DNA from: Kineococcus aurantiacus
GTDB lineage: Bacteria; Actinomycetota; Actinomycetes; Actinomycetales; Kineococcaceae
Assembly: GCF_013409345.1 (NCBI RefSeq)
Contig: NZ_JACCBB010000001.1
Coordinates: forward strand, 1,364,001-1,428,000
Direction: 5' to 3'
DNA: 64,000 nt
Positions within the stretch are counted from its first letter, which is position 1; each line of letters opens with the position of its first letter. A program made the translations under genes and the position numbers. This document shows positions 33,377 through 42,258 of this stretch, in pieces. The notes under the pieces are model-generated. The model did no database searches and had not been told where the DNA came from. It saw nothing but the letters and a program-made list of their open reading frames with translations.

Positions 33377-34813
33377 TCAGGAGTCGAGGTTGGCCATGAC
33401 GTGCTTGACCCGGGTGTAGTCCTCGAACCCGTACATCGACAGGTCCTTGCCGTACCCGGACTGCTTGAACCCCCCGTGCGGCATCTCCGCGACGATCGGG
33501 ATGTGGGTGTTGATCCACACGCAGCCGAAGTCTAGCGCGGCCGACATGCGCATGGCGCGGCCGAAGTCCTTCGTCCACACGCTGGAGGCCAGCCCGTACT
33601 TCGTGCCGTTGGCCCAGCGCAGCGCCTCGTCCTCGTCGGTGAACCGCTGCACCGTGATGACCGGGCCGAAGATCTCGTTCTGCACGACCTCGTCGTCCTG
33701 CGCCAGCCCGGACACGACGGTCGGCTGGTAGTAGAACCCGTTCGCCAGGTCACCGGTGCCCCGCGACCCGCCTGCGCCCAGGACGGCGTGGTCGGGCAGC
33801 CGGTCGACGAAGCCGGAGACCTGGGCGAGCTGGTTCGGGTTGTTCACCGGGCCCACCGCGGTGTCGGGGTCGTCCGGCAGGCCGATCTTCGTGTTGCGCG
33901 CCTGCTCGGACAGGGCGGCCACGAAGTCGTCGTGCACGCGGGGGGCGACGAGGACACGGGTGGCGGCGGTGCAGTCCTGACCGGCGTTGAAGTACCCGGC
34001 CGCGGCGATGGCCTCCGAGGCCGCGGCGACGTCGGCGTCGTCGAACACCACGACGGGGGCCTTGCCGCCCAGTTCGAGGTGGACGCGCTTGACCTGCTTG
34101 GAGGCCGACTCCGCGACCTGCATCCCGGCCCGGATGGACCCGGTGATGGCGACCAGGCCCGGGGTCGGGTGCTCGACGAGAGCGCGGCCGGTGTCCCGGT
34201 CGCCGCAGACGACGTTGAGCACACCGGGCGGCAGGATCTCGTTGGCGATCCTGCCCAGCAGGACGGTGGAGGCCGGCGTCGTGTCCGAGGGCTTGAGGAC
34301 GACGGTGTTCCCCGCGGCCAGGGCCGGGCCGATCTTCCAGATGGCCATCATGAACGGGTAGTTCCAGGGCGTGACCTGGCCGACGACGCCGATGGGCTCG
34401 CGGCGGATCCACGACGTGTGCCCGGCGAGGTACTCCCCCGCCGACCGGCCCTCCAGGACGCGCGCCGCGCCGGCGAAGAACCGGAGCTGGTCGACCCCCG
34501 GCGGGATCTCGTCGCTGCGGGTCAGCGAGACGGGCTTGCCGGTGTTCTCCACCTCGGCGGCGACGAACTCCTCGGCGCGGTCCTCGATGGCGTCGGCGAG
34601 GTCGAGCAGGAACTTCTGCCGCTCGGCCGGGGTGGTGCGCCCCCACGAGCTGAAGGCCTTCTCCGCTGCGGCGTAGGCGGTCTGGACGTCCTGCGCGGAC
34701 GAGCGCGGTGCCGTGGCGTACACGGCGCCGGTCGCGGGGTTCACGACGTCGGTCGTGGCGCCGTCCGCTGCGGGGACGGACTCGCCGTCGACGACGTTGA
34801 GGAGCGTCTCCAT
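33377..34813 (-). CDS. Aminobutyraldehyde dehydrogenase (PatD/PuuC-like ALDH)
   Basis: A 478-residue NAD-dependent aldehyde dehydrogenase. Catalytic residues are Asn151 in TPWNYPF, Glu247 in HLELGGKAP and Cys281 in [20 protein letters not shown] marks the nucleotide fold. The [20 protein letters not shown] end resembles gamma-aminobutyraldehyde dehydrogenases. It should oxidise the aldehyde made by the copper amine oxidase upstream to an amino acid or acid. ATG at 34813 overlaps the upstream stop (ATGA-type), so the two enzymes are made in balance. Confidence 0.92.
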   Translation of the reverse strand: METLLNVVDGESVPAADGATTDVVNPATGAVYATAPRSSAQDVQTAYAAAEKAFSSWGRTTPAERQKFLLDLADAIEDRAEEFVAAEVENTGKPVSLTRSDEIPPGVDQLRFFAGAARVLEGRSAGEYLAGHTSWIRREPIGVVGQVTPWNYPFMMAIWKIGPALAAGNTVVLKPSDTTPASTVLLGRIANEILPPGVLNVVCGDRDTGRALVEHPTPGLVAITGSIRAGMQVAESASKQVKRVHLELGGKAPVVVFDDADVAAASEAIAAAGYFNAGQDCTAATRVLVAPRVHDDFVAALSEQARNTKIGLPDDPDTAVGPVNNPNQLAQVSGFVDRLPDHAVLGAGGSRGTGDLANGFYYQPTVVSGLAQDDEVVQNEIFGPVITVQRFTDEDEALRWANGTKYGLASSVWTKDFGRAMRMSAALDFGCVWINTHIPIVAEMPHGGFKQSGYGKDLSMYGFEDYTRVKHVMANLDS

Positions 34814-36744
34814 CAGTTCTTCTTCCCTCCGGTGGGCGGTCGGTGGCAGTGCGCCGCCGGGTTCGGCGGCAGGTCCAGGGCGGGGTTCCGGTCGAAGAAC
34901 CCCGACGGTTTGAGCCGGAACACCACGGCGTCGGACGGCATGACGGGCCAGTCCTCCGGCCGCGGCACGTGGTGGATGCCGAACACGTGCCACAGCACGG
35001 TGTCGGTGTCCTCCAGCGGTTCGTCGTCGGCGGTCCAGCGGGTGATCCCCAGGTCCTCCGAGCTCTGGGTGGGGTGGTCCCCCGCGGGCCACAGCTCGTC
35101 GTCGTGGTGCCGGGTGACCCACACGTCGTGCCCGATGACGGGAGCCCGCAGGAACTGCGGGGCGTCGGGGGCGAACAGGTGCGGGATCGCGTCGGGCGTC
35201 ACGAGCTTGTAGGCCGTCGGCGTGCCCCACGCGTTGGTGCGCCGGGTGCTGGCGACCTTCCAGACCCGCTGCCGCTGCTGGTCCACGTCGCGGCCGGACT
35301 CGCGCTCGGAGCGGACCGGGGTCGAGGTCGTCGCCAGCGCCAGCCCGTGCGGGTTGTCCGGTCCGGTGGGGACGACGTGGGTGTCGACCTCGTGGACGGT
35401 GGTGCGCGGTCCGTCGACGTCCAGGTCGAGCCGGGCGACGATGAAGTGCTGGTGGATCGGGGCGTAGGTGCGCTCGTCGACGAGCACCCCGGTGGCCGGG
35501 GTGGGCGCCCCCTCCGCGATCGGGGTGGTCACCATGATCCCCGTCGCGCGCACCTCGCACTCGATCGTGCCGTCGAGGTAGAGGCGCCAGTAGACGAGGT
35601 ACTCGTAGTTGGCGACCGTGGCGTGGAAGGAGACCACCATCCGCCGCGAGCGCCGGACCTGGGTCCCGGCGTGCTCGTCGACGTGCTTCCACAGCACGGC
35701 GTCGTCCTCCTCGTGCAGGCAGACCGCCTGCGGGACGACGTACGGCTCGCCGCGGGAGTCGGCCAGGACGGCGTCGAGGTAGCGGATCTCGCCGAGGCAG
35801 TCGCAGCCCAGTTCCAGGGACGTCGTCATGTACCCCAGGCCCCACTCGCCGATGTCGTAGGCGGTGCGGCGGCGGTGCTCGAAGGAGGGGTCGCGGTAGG
35901 GGACGACCATCTCGGCGAAGGACATCCGGTAGCCGATCTCGCGGCGCTCGTCCCCGTCCACCCAGGCGAGCTGGTGCAGCACGAGCCCCTCGCGGTGGGT
36001 GAAGCCGATCCGCACCGACCAGTTCCGCCAGCGCAGCTCCCCGTCGTCGGTGACCGTGAACGACGGGCCCTCGGGCTGGGTGATCTCCAGGGGGCGCAGC
36101 GGCGGGGCGGGTTCGAGGCCGGTGAGCGCGGGGTCGTACTCCCCGCGCGTCGGGGCGTCGGGCACCACGGGGCCGTCCTCGACGTCGAGGAGCTCGAGGG
36201 TGTTGACGTCGACGACGAACTTCAGGCCGTTGACGGGGTGGGCGTAGGGGTTGCCGCCGGGTGTCCCGCGGCGCCAGACGTCGACCCACCCGAGGCGGCG
36301 GTCGCGCCACTGCGGGGGCATGAGCGCGGCGCCGTAGGTCCAGGTGTCCAGGAGCACCAGGTCGAGGTCGGTGATGCCGCGCGCGGCGAGGGCCTGCACG
36401 ACGCGGGGCTCGGTGCGCAGGACGCGGTCGACCTCGTGGAACTCGTCGAGGGTGAAGTTGGGCGTGGCCCCGGGCAGCGGCTCGAAGCGTTCGACGGTCC
36501 CGGCGACGAGGTCGACGACGACGTCGTGGGCGCGGTTGTCGGCGCGGTCCCACACCACCGAGCGGGCCCGCCGGGGCACCGGGTCGCCGGGGGCCCAGGC
36601 CAGGACGTCGGCCTTGGGCGGCTCGGCCAGGACGACCCCCGCGAAGCGCGTCGTCGGCGTCAGCCGGCCGCTCGCGCGGAGGACGTCGAGGTTGCGGCGG
36701 AACTCCTCCCCGCTCAGCGGGACCAGCGGGTGGTCGGGCACCAC
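34813..36744 (-). CDS. Copper-containing primary-amine oxidase
   Basis: A 643-residue copper amine oxidase. The quinone cofactor TPQ arises from Tyr380 in the NYEY motif ([10 protein letters not shown]). The catalytic base is Asp297 in [12 protein letters not shown]. Copper ligands are His431 and His433 in HQHF and His592 in [12 protein letters not shown]. No signal peptide is visible, as in Arthrobacter enzymes. It oxidises a primary amine to an aldehyde, with ammonia and peroxide. Its partner dehydrogenase overlaps the stop. A permease gene is divergent, giving uptake, oxidation and aldehyde removal in one module. Confidence 0.95.
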   Translation of the reverse strand: MVPDHPLVPLSGEEFRRNLDVLRASGRLTPTTRFAGVVLAEPPKADVLAWAPGDPVPRRARSVVWDRADNRAHDVVVDLVAGTVERFEPLPGATPNFTLDEFHEVDRVLRTEPRVVQALAARGITDLDLVLLDTWTYGAALMPPQWRDRRLGWVDVWRRGTPGGNPYAHPVNGLKFVVDVNTLELLDVEDGPVVPDAPTRGEYDPALTGLEPAPPLRPLEITQPEGPSFTVTDDGELRWRNWSVRIGFTHREGLVLHQLAWVDGDERREIGYRMSFAEMVVPYRDPSFEHRRRTAYDIGEWGLGYMTTSLELGCDCLGEIRYLDAVLADSRGEPYVVPQAVCLHEEDDAVLWKHVDEHAGTQVRRSRRMVVSFHATVANYEYLVYWRLYLDGTIECEVRATGIMVTTPIAEGAPTPATGVLVDERTYAPIHQHFIVARLDLDVDGPRTTVHEVDTHVVPTGPDNPHGLALATTSTPVRSERESGRDVDQQRQRVWKVASTRRTNAWGTPTAYKLVTPDAIPHLFAPDAPQFLRAPVIGHDVWVTRHHDDELWPAGDHPTQSSEDLGITRWTADDEPLEDTDTVLWHVFGIHHVPRPEDWPVMPSDAVVFRLKPSGFFDRNPALDLPPNPAAHCHRPPTGGKKN

Positions 36745-36804
36745 GGACCTCCTCCTTCGGTGGGCTCTGGGGTCAGTGTGTCGTCAACCTGAGCCTCGAG
36801 CAAG

Positions 36805-36859
36805 GGTGGACGACGGAAACCGTCGTCCACCACCCGGTAGACGACGGAATCCGCGAGCC
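36805..36859. promoter_or_regulatory. Palindromic operator of the amine module
   Basis: GGTGGACGACGG (36805-36816) and CCGTCGTCCACC (36820-36831) form a perfect 12-base inverted repeat around AAA. A degenerate second copy, GACGACGGAATCCG, starts at 36841, 32 bases (three turns) from the same phrase in the first. It lies in the divergent gap between amine oxidase and permease, suiting an Lrp-type oligomer. Confidence 0.65.
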
Positions 36860-36920
36860 TATCGCCGGCCGCTGCTAGTGTCTCCGAGTTCTGCACCCCC
36901 ACCCGCGCACAGGAGGTCCC

Positions 36921-38465
36921 GTGCCCCGGACCGACCACCCCCCCGACGGACCCGTCACCTCCGGCCCCGCCGCCGGCAAGGGCCTGCAGCCCGGCGCCCT
37001 CGGCCTGTGGGGCAACACCGTCATCGGCCTGGGCGCGACCGCGCCCGCGTACAGCCTCGCCGCCACCCTCGGGTACGTCGTCCTCGCCGTCCACGACAAG
37101 GCCCCGGCGATGTTCCTCGTCGCCTTCGTCCCGATGCTCCTGGTCGCCGTCGCCTACCGCGAGCTCAACCGCGCGGCCCCCGACTGCGGCACCACGTTCA
37201 CGTGGGGCACCAAGGCCTTCGGGCCGTGGGTCGGCTGGATGGGCGGCTGGGGGGTGGCCGTGTCGGCCGTCATCGTCCTGGCCAACGTCGCGGAGATCTC
37301 CGCGGTCTACACGCTGCGCTTCCTCGGCTTCGACGGCGCGGCCGAGGACCTCCTGCTGCGGACCGGCCTCGGGCTGGTCTTCATCGTCGCCATGACGTAC
37401 GTCAGCTACCGCGGGATCACGATCTCCGAGCGCATCCAGAACGTCCTGGTCGTCGTGCAGTTCGCGGTGCTGGGGATCATCTCGGTCGGCGCCCTGTGGC
37501 TGGTGCGCTCCGGCGACGCCGGCGCGCAGGCCGTGCAGCCGCGGTGGGACTGGTTCTCCCCGTTCGGCGTGAGCGGGTCGGCGCTGGCCGAGGCCGTCAT
37601 CCTCTGCATCTTCATCTACTGGGGCTGGGACGCCTGCCTGGCGGTGAGCGAGGAGACGCGGGACGCCGACCGGACGCCCGGCCGCGCGGCCCTGCTGGCC
37701 ACCGTGATCCTCGTCGTGACGTACGTCCTGGTCGCCGTCGCCGTGCAGGCCTACGCCGGGTTCGGCACCACGGGCATCGGGCTGAACAACCCCGACAACG
37801 CCGACGACGTGCTGTCCACGCTGGGCGACCCCGTGGGCGGCGCCGTGCTGTCGGGGCTGCTGCTGGTCACCGTCGCGATCTCGGCGGCGTCCTCGACCCA
37901 GACGACGATCCTGCCCACGGCCCGCGGGACCCTGTCGATGGCCGTCTACGGCGCGCTGCCGCAACGGTTCGCGAACGTCCACCCCAGGTACCGGACGCCC
38001 TCCTTCGGGACGGTCGTCATGGGCGCGGCGGCCGTCGCGTTCTACCTCGTGCTGAGCCTGGTGAGCCAGAACGCGTTGCAGGACTCCATCGCCTCCCTCG
38101 GCCTGGCCGTCGCGTTCTACTACGGGATCACGGCGTTCTCGTGCGTCTGGTACTTCCGCCGGACGCTGACCCGCTCGGTCCGCGACTTCCTGCTGCGCGG
38201 GCTGTTCCCCGTCCTGGGCGGGGCCGCGATGCTGTGGGCGTTCGCCCGGAGCAGCGTCGACATGCTGGAGCCCGACTACGGTTTCACGACCTTCGGCCCG
38301 CTCGGCGGCGTGTTCGTCATCGGCATCGGGATGCTGGTGCTGGGGGTGCCGCTGATGCTGCTGTGCGCGGCGCGGCTGCGACCGTTCTTCCGGGGCCGGA
38401 CGCTGGACGCGGACACGCCCGTCCTGGTGCCCGAGACGGGTGAGCCGCCCGTCGGCGGTCTCTGA
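36921..38465 (+). CDS. APC-superfamily amine/amino-acid permease
   Basis: A 514-residue transporter with about 12 hydrophobic segments. GLWGNTVIGLGATAPAYSLA near residue 35 is the consensus glycine-rich first helix, followed by PDCGTTFTWGTKAFGPWVGW and SSTQTTILPTARGTLSMAVYGALP, both typical of the APC family (YfnA/SteT-like branches). The first 25 residues are hydrophilic. Divergent from the amine oxidase and sharing its operator, it probably imports the amine. GTG start behind CAGGAGG. Confidence 0.9.
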   Translation: MPRTDHPPDGPVTSGPAAGKGLQPGALGLWGNTVIGLGATAPAYSLAATLGYVVLAVHDKAPAMFLVAFVPMLLVAVAYRELNRAAPDCGTTFTWGTKAFGPWVGWMGGWGVAVSAVIVLANVAEISAVYTLRFLGFDGAAEDLLLRTGLGLVFIVAMTYVSYRGITISERIQNVLVVVQFAVLGIISVGALWLVRSGDAGAQAVQPRWDWFSPFGVSGSALAEAVILCIFIYWGWDACLAVSEETRDADRTPGRAALLATVILVVTYVLVAVAVQAYAGFGTTGIGLNNPDNADDVLSTLGDPVGGAVLSGLLLVTVAISAASSTQTTILPTARGTLSMAVYGALPQRFANVHPRYRTPSFGTVVMGAAAVAFYLVLSLVSQNALQDSIASLGLAVAFYYGITAFSCVWYFRRTLTRSVRDFLLRGLFPVLGGAAMLWAFARSSVDMLEPDYGFTTFGPLGGVFVIGIGMLVLGVPLMLLCAARLRPFFRGRTLDADTPVLVPETGEPPVGGL

Positions 38466-38526
38466 CCCCCACCCCCGCGCCGCGGGGACCGGGCGGCGGC
38501 CGGGGTCCCTCCCGGCCGCCGCCCTC

Positions 38527-38582
38527 GTCGTCGGCGGGGTGTCGTCGGCGGGGTGTCGTCGGCGGGGTGTCGTCGGCGGGGT
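38527..38582. repeat. Four perfect 14-base tandem repeats
   Basis: GTCGTCGGCGGGGT is repeated four times without change (38527-38582), ending two bases before the nagA stop, between convergent genes. The unit is not a multiple of three, so copy-number change would not matter for coding. Confidence 0.85.
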
Positions 38583-38583
38583 G

Positions 38584-39681
38584 TCAGGTGAGGACGCGGT
38601 GCACGGTGAGGTCGTCGGTGAGGACGACCGCCCCGCCGCGGGCGCCGGGTTCGAGGTGGCCGACGTCGGTGCGGCCGAGCCCGCGGGCGGGCGTGGACGT
38701 GACCGCCGCGAGGGCGTCGTCGAGCTCCAGCCCCGCCCGCGTCACCGCGAACCGCAGCGCCCGGTCCAGCGTCAGGGTGCTCCCGGCGATCGAACCGCCC
38801 TCGACGAGGCGGGCCACTCCCCCCACGACGTCCACGTCCAGGTCGCCGAGCCGGTACCGGCCGTCCGCGGAGCCCGTGGCGGCCATCGCGTCGGTGACGA
38901 GGGCGACCCGCCCCGGCCCGGCCCGGTGCGCGGCGAGGGAGACCGTCAGCGGGTGCAGGTGGACCCCGTCGGCGATGAGCTCGACCGTCACCCGCTCGTC
39001 CTCCAGCAGCGCCGCGACCGGCCCGGGGTCGCGGTGGTGCAGCGGGGGCATGGCGTTGAACAGGTGGGTCGCCCACGTCGCGCCGGCCTCGACCGCCTCG
39101 CGGACGACGTCGGCGCCGGCCCCGGTGTGCCCGACCGCGGCGACCGCGCCGGCGGCGGCGGTGCGCCGCACGGCGTCCAGCCCCCCGGGCAGCTCGGGGG
39201 CGATCGTGACCACCCGCACGAGGCCGGTGCCGAGCAGCCGGTCGAGGTCGGCGGGGTCGGGGGTGCGCAGCAGCGCGGGGTCGTGGGCCCCGCGGTGGTC
39301 CGGGCTCAGCCACGGGCCCTCGAGGTGGACGCCGGCCAGGACGCCGTCGGCGACGAGGTCGGCGTAGGCGTCGAGGGTCGCGGCCAGCTCCTCGACGGGG
39401 CGGGTGACCAGGCTGGCGACGAGGGTGGTCGTGCCGTGGGCGCGGTGGGTGGCGACGACGGTGGCGGCGTCCTCGACGGGTCCCCCGAAGCTCGCCCCGC
39501 CCCCGCCGTGGCAGTGGACGTCGACGAAGCCCGGGACGACGTGGGCTCCCTCGACGGTCTCGTCGGCGGCGGGCGCCGGGCCCGTCCCGACCCGCAGCAC
39601 CTCACCGCGCTCGAGCAGCGCCCAGCCGCCGGGCAGCACGCGCGCGCCGGTGCGGACGGTGCCCCGCGCCAGGACGGTCAC
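38584..39681 (-). CDS. nagA: N-acetylglucosamine-6-phosphate deacetylase
   Basis: A 365-residue amidohydrolase. VPGFVDVHCHGGGGASF is the metal-site entry, HLEGPWLSPDHRGAHDP the Glu-containing metal motif, and GHTGAGADVVREAVEAG, THLFNAMPPLHHRDPG and IADGVHLHPL the remaining histidine loops. VTDAMAATG has the catalytic Asp. It removes acetate from GlcNAc-6-P. GTG at 39681 overlaps the stop of the SIS-domain gene (GTGA), forming an amino-sugar operon. Confidence 0.94.
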   Translation of the reverse strand: MTVLARGTVRTGARVLPGGWALLERGEVLRVGTGPAPAADETVEGAHVVPGFVDVHCHGGGGASFGGPVEDAATVVATHRAHGTTTLVASLVTRPVEELAATLDAYADLVADGVLAGVHLEGPWLSPDHRGAHDPALLRTPDPADLDRLLGTGLVRVVTIAPELPGGLDAVRRTAAAGAVAAVGHTGAGADVVREAVEAGATWATHLFNAMPPLHHRDPGPVAALLEDERVTVELIADGVHLHPLTVSLAAHRAGPGRVALVTDAMAATGSADGRYRLGDLDVDVVGGVARLVEGGSIAGSTLTLDRALRFAVTRAGLELDDALAAVTSTPARGLGRTDVGHLEPGARGGAVVLTDDLTVHRVLT

Positions 39682-40718
39682 CGGGTCTCCGTGACCTTGC
39701 GCAGACCCCGGGGGGCGTCGGGGTCCAGCCCCCGGGCCACGGCCATCTCCAGGGCCAGCCGTTGCAGCGGCACGATCTGCACGACGGGCGCGAGGTCCTC
39801 GGGGATCCCCGACGGCAGCGCGAGCCGGACGGTGGCCTGGGGGGCCAGCCCCGCGGGGGCCACCGCGCACACGTCCGCGCCGCGCTCGTGCAGGGCGGCC
39901 AGGACGGGGGTCACCGCCTCCCCGCCGGGCCCCTCGGGCACCACCGCGATGACGGGGCGGTCGGCGTCGACCATCGCCAGCGGCCCGTGCATGAGGTCGG
40001 CCGCCGAGAACGCCTGCGCCGACAGGTAGGAGGTCTCCATGAGCTTGAGCGCCGCCTCGCGCGCCGTGGGGTAGGAGTACCCGCGCGCGGTCAGCACGAG
40101 CCGGTCCACGAACCGGTACCGGGCGGCCACGTCCGGGACGTCGGGCGCGGCGACCGCCTGCGCCAGGAACCCCGGCACCGCGTGGGCGGGGGTGAGGTCC
40201 CCGCCGCGCCAGGCGGTGACCAGCAGCCACAGGGTCAGCAGCTGGGCGGTGTAGCTCTTGGTCGCGGCCACGGCCAGCTCGGGGCCGGCGTGGACGTCGA
40301 GGTGGTGCTCGGCGGCGGCGGCCAGCGGCGAGGACGGGTTGTTCGTCACGGCCAGGGTGGTGGCCCCGGCGCGGCGGGCCGCGGCGGTGGACTCCACGAG
40401 GTCCGGGGACCCCCCGGACTGGCTGACGGCGATCCACAGCACCCCGCGCAGGTCCGGGGTGGCGCCGTAGACGGTGAGGGTGGAGGTGGACGTCAGCCCG
40501 CACGGCAGCCCCAGGCCGACCTCCAGGAGGTACTTGGCGTACAGGGCGGCGTGGTCGCTGGTGCCGCGCGCGGTGAGCAGCACCGCGCGGGGGGCGGCCT
40601 CGCGCAGCAGGCGGGCGGTGCGGGCCAGGTCCCCGCCGGCGGCGGACAGCACCCGGTCGGCGACGGCGGGCTGTTCGGCGATCTCGGAGCGGACGAGGTG
40701 TCCGCGGGGGGTGCTCAC
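39678..40718 (-). CDS. SIS-domain aminosugar-phosphate deaminase/isomerase (NagB-II/AgaS type)
   Basis: A 346-residue protein with two SIS domains, like the isomerase half of GlmS. The first contains LLTARGTSDHAALYAKYLLE and SQSGGSPDLVESTAAARRAGA. The second contains LVLTARGYSYPTAREAALKLMET and HGPLAMVDADRPV. Proteins of this kind, coupled to nagA, deaminate glucosamine-6-P (NagB-II) or galactosamine-6-P (AgaS). No glutamine amidotransferase domain is present, so it is not GlmS. It is the first gene of the operon, divergent from the RpiR gene. Confidence 0.9.
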   Translation of the reverse strand: MSTPRGHLVRSEIAEQPAVADRVLSAAGGDLARTARLLREAAPRAVLLTARGTSDHAALYAKYLLEVGLGLPCGLTSTSTLTVYGATPDLRGVLWIAVSQSGGSPDLVESTAAARRAGATTLAVTNNPSSPLAAAAEHHLDVHAGPELAVAATKSYTAQLLTLWLLVTAWRGGDLTPAHAVPGFLAQAVAAPDVPDVAARYRFVDRLVLTARGYSYPTAREAALKLMETSYLSAQAFSAADLMHGPLAMVDADRPVIAVVPEGPGGEAVTPVLAALHERGADVCAVAPAGLAPQATVRLALPSGIPEDLAPVVQIVPLQRLALEMAVARGLDPDAPRGLRKVTETR

Positions 40719-40737
40719 GGCTGCTCCAGACGTCGAG

Positions 40738-40783
40738 TGGCGGAAGTTGACATGAAACTAGCCTTCGACGAAAAATTCCGCCA
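40738..40783. promoter_or_regulatory. Divergent amino-sugar promoter with inverted repeat
   Basis: TGGCGGAA (40738-40745) and TTCCGCCA (40776-40783) flank a low-GC core with TTGACA (40747-40752) and GACGAAAAA. It is the only AT-rich spot between the SIS-domain and RpiR genes. The arms may be RpiR-type half-sites, with both promoters inside. Confidence 0.5.
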
Positions 40784-40804
40784 GACCCTCCCGGACGGAG
40801 CCCC

Positions 40805-41683
40805 GTGACCGCACCCGACCCCGCGTCCCTGCGCGCGCACCTGCTCGCCGCCGTGCCCTCGGCCACCGCCTCGGCCGCGCGCGTCCTGGCCGAGCTCCTC
40901 GACGACCCCGCCGGGGCCGCCCAGCTCACCGTCACCGACCTCGCCGCCCGGACCGGCACCAGCGAGGCCACCGTCGTGCGCACCGCCCGGTCGCTGGGGT
41001 TCGCCGGGTACCCCCAGCTGCGGCTCGCCCTGGCCGCCTCCGGGCCCCCGGCCGAACCGGCCGCCCTCCTCACCGGTTCCCCCGAGGACGCCGACGACCT
41101 CGCCGGGGTCGTCGCCCGGCTGGCCGCCCTGGAGAGCGAGGCGGTCCACGCCACCGCCCGCACCCTCGACCTCGACGCCCTCGACGCCGCCGCGCGGGCC
41201 GTCCACGCCGCCCGGCTGACCGACTGCTACGGGATCGGGACCTCCGGCCTGCTGGCCGCCGACTTCGACCACAAGGCCGTCCGCGTCGGTCTGACCACCC
41301 GCCTGCGGACCGAGGGGCACGCCGCCCTGGTCAGCTCCGAGACCCTGCACCCGGGGGACGTCGCGCTGGTCGTGAGCCACTCCGGCACCACCCCCGACGT
41401 GGTCGCCGCCGCCCGCCGCGCTCGCGAGCGCGGCGCCACCGTCGTGGCCGTGACGAGCGCGGCGGGGGCGGCGCTGGCGACCACCGCCGACCACGTCCTG
41501 CTCGCCACCGGGCGCGAGACCGCGTACCGCGCGGGAGCCACGGCCAGCCGCGCGGGAGCCACCCTGGTCCTGGACTCCCTGTACGTGGCCGTGGCCCAGC
41601 GGCTCGGGGAGGCGGCCACCGGGACCCTGCGCCGCACGTACCGCGCCGTGGAGGAACCCCGCCCGCGCCGCCGCACCCCCTGA
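40805..41683 (+). CDS. MurR/RpiR-family regulator of amino-sugar genes
   Basis: A 292-residue regulator. The N-terminal HTH_6 domain (residues about 5-80) has LTVTDLAARTGTSEATVVRTARSLGFAGYPQLRLAL. The C-terminal SIS domain (about 115-260) has CYGIGTSGLLAADFDHKAVRVG and LVVSHSGTTPDVVAAARRARERGA, a fold that binds phosphosugars. It is divergent from the nagA operon, so GlcNAc-6-P or glucosamine-6-P is the likely effector. GTG start. The C-terminus is arginine/proline-rich. Confidence 0.92.
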   Translation: MTAPDPASLRAHLLAAVPSATASAARVLAELLDDPAGAAQLTVTDLAARTGTSEATVVRTARSLGFAGYPQLRLALAASGPPAEPAALLTGSPEDADDLAGVVARLAALESEAVHATARTLDLDALDAAARAVHAARLTDCYGIGTSGLLAADFDHKAVRVGLTTRLRTEGHAALVSSETLHPGDVALVVSHSGTTPDVVAAARRARERGATVVAVTSAAGAALATTADHVLLATGRETAYRAGATASRAGATLVLDSLYVAVAQRLGEAATGTLRRTYRAVEEPRPRRRTP

Positions 41684-41706
41684 CCGGCCGCCGGGGAGGG
41701 CAGGGC

Positions 41707-42198
41707 TCAGGAGCCTCGCCCTCCCCGCGGGAGCGGGCCCGCGCAGGCGGCGACGACCTCGGCGCGCAGGGCCGCCGCAGCCGGTCCGGGCCCCAGGGCC
41801 AGGCAGGTGCTGCCCCGTTCGCTCCCCCCGCGCCAGGTGGCGGTGAGCAGCAGGCTCGTCCCGTCCGGCGCAGGAGCCGCCTCGACGTCGGCCGCGCGGG
41901 CGCTGAGCGCGGCACCGCCCGCGGGACCCGCCACCGCCAGGTGGAGTTCCCCGCCGTGGACGAACGCGGTGGAGACGGAGGCCGGCACGGGCGGCCGCGC
42001 CCGCCACCGGCTGCCGGCGACCCCCGGGGTGCGGGTCTGCACGAAACGGCGTCCCCGCAGTTCCCCCACCTGGTCACCGCGCTGCGCCCACGCGCGCGCC
42101 AGGGCCTCGCGCAGGGGCGCGTCGAGCCGGTCCCACCCGACGTCCTCGCTGGTCCGGGTCCCTGTCCCCGTCGTCGTCCCCGGTGTCCGTGCCGGCAC
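41707..42198 (-). CDS. Hypothetical protein, function unknown
   Basis: A 163-residue protein I do not recognise. Hydrophilic Thr/Gly-rich start, then a helical stretch LDAPLREALARAWAQRG, a beta-type middle (FVQTRTPG, FVHGGELHLAVAG, GTSLLLTATWRG) and a C-terminal helix LRAEVVAACAG. No signal peptide or motif. Alternative frames are arginine-rich, and this frame has the expected third-position GC bias and ordinary composition, which is why I call it coding. It lies 60 bases before the FG-GAP gene stop end, on the same strand. Confidence 0.55.
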   Translation of the reverse strand: MPARTPGTTTGTGTRTSEDVGWDRLDAPLREALARAWAQRGDQVGELRGRRFVQTRTPGVAGSRWRARPPVPASVSTAFVHGGELHLAVAGPAGGAALSARAADVEAAPAPDGTSLLLTATWRGGSERGSTCLALGPGPAAAALRAEVVAACAGPLPRGGRGS

Positions 42199-42258
42199 GG
42201 GCGCACCTCCTCACGGGTCGGGACGCCCGCCCGGCGTGGCGCCGGAGGGGCGTCGTGG

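Noticed and set aside
34843-36792. 649-residue open frame opposite the amine oxidase
   Set aside because: Shadow; the minus-strand protein has a full active site.
38527-38582. CRISPR array
   Set aside because: Repeats are contiguous 14-mers with no spacers and no cas genes.
39678-40718. GlmS (glucosamine synthase)
   Set aside because: No N-terminal glutamine amidotransferase domain; catabolic context with nagA.
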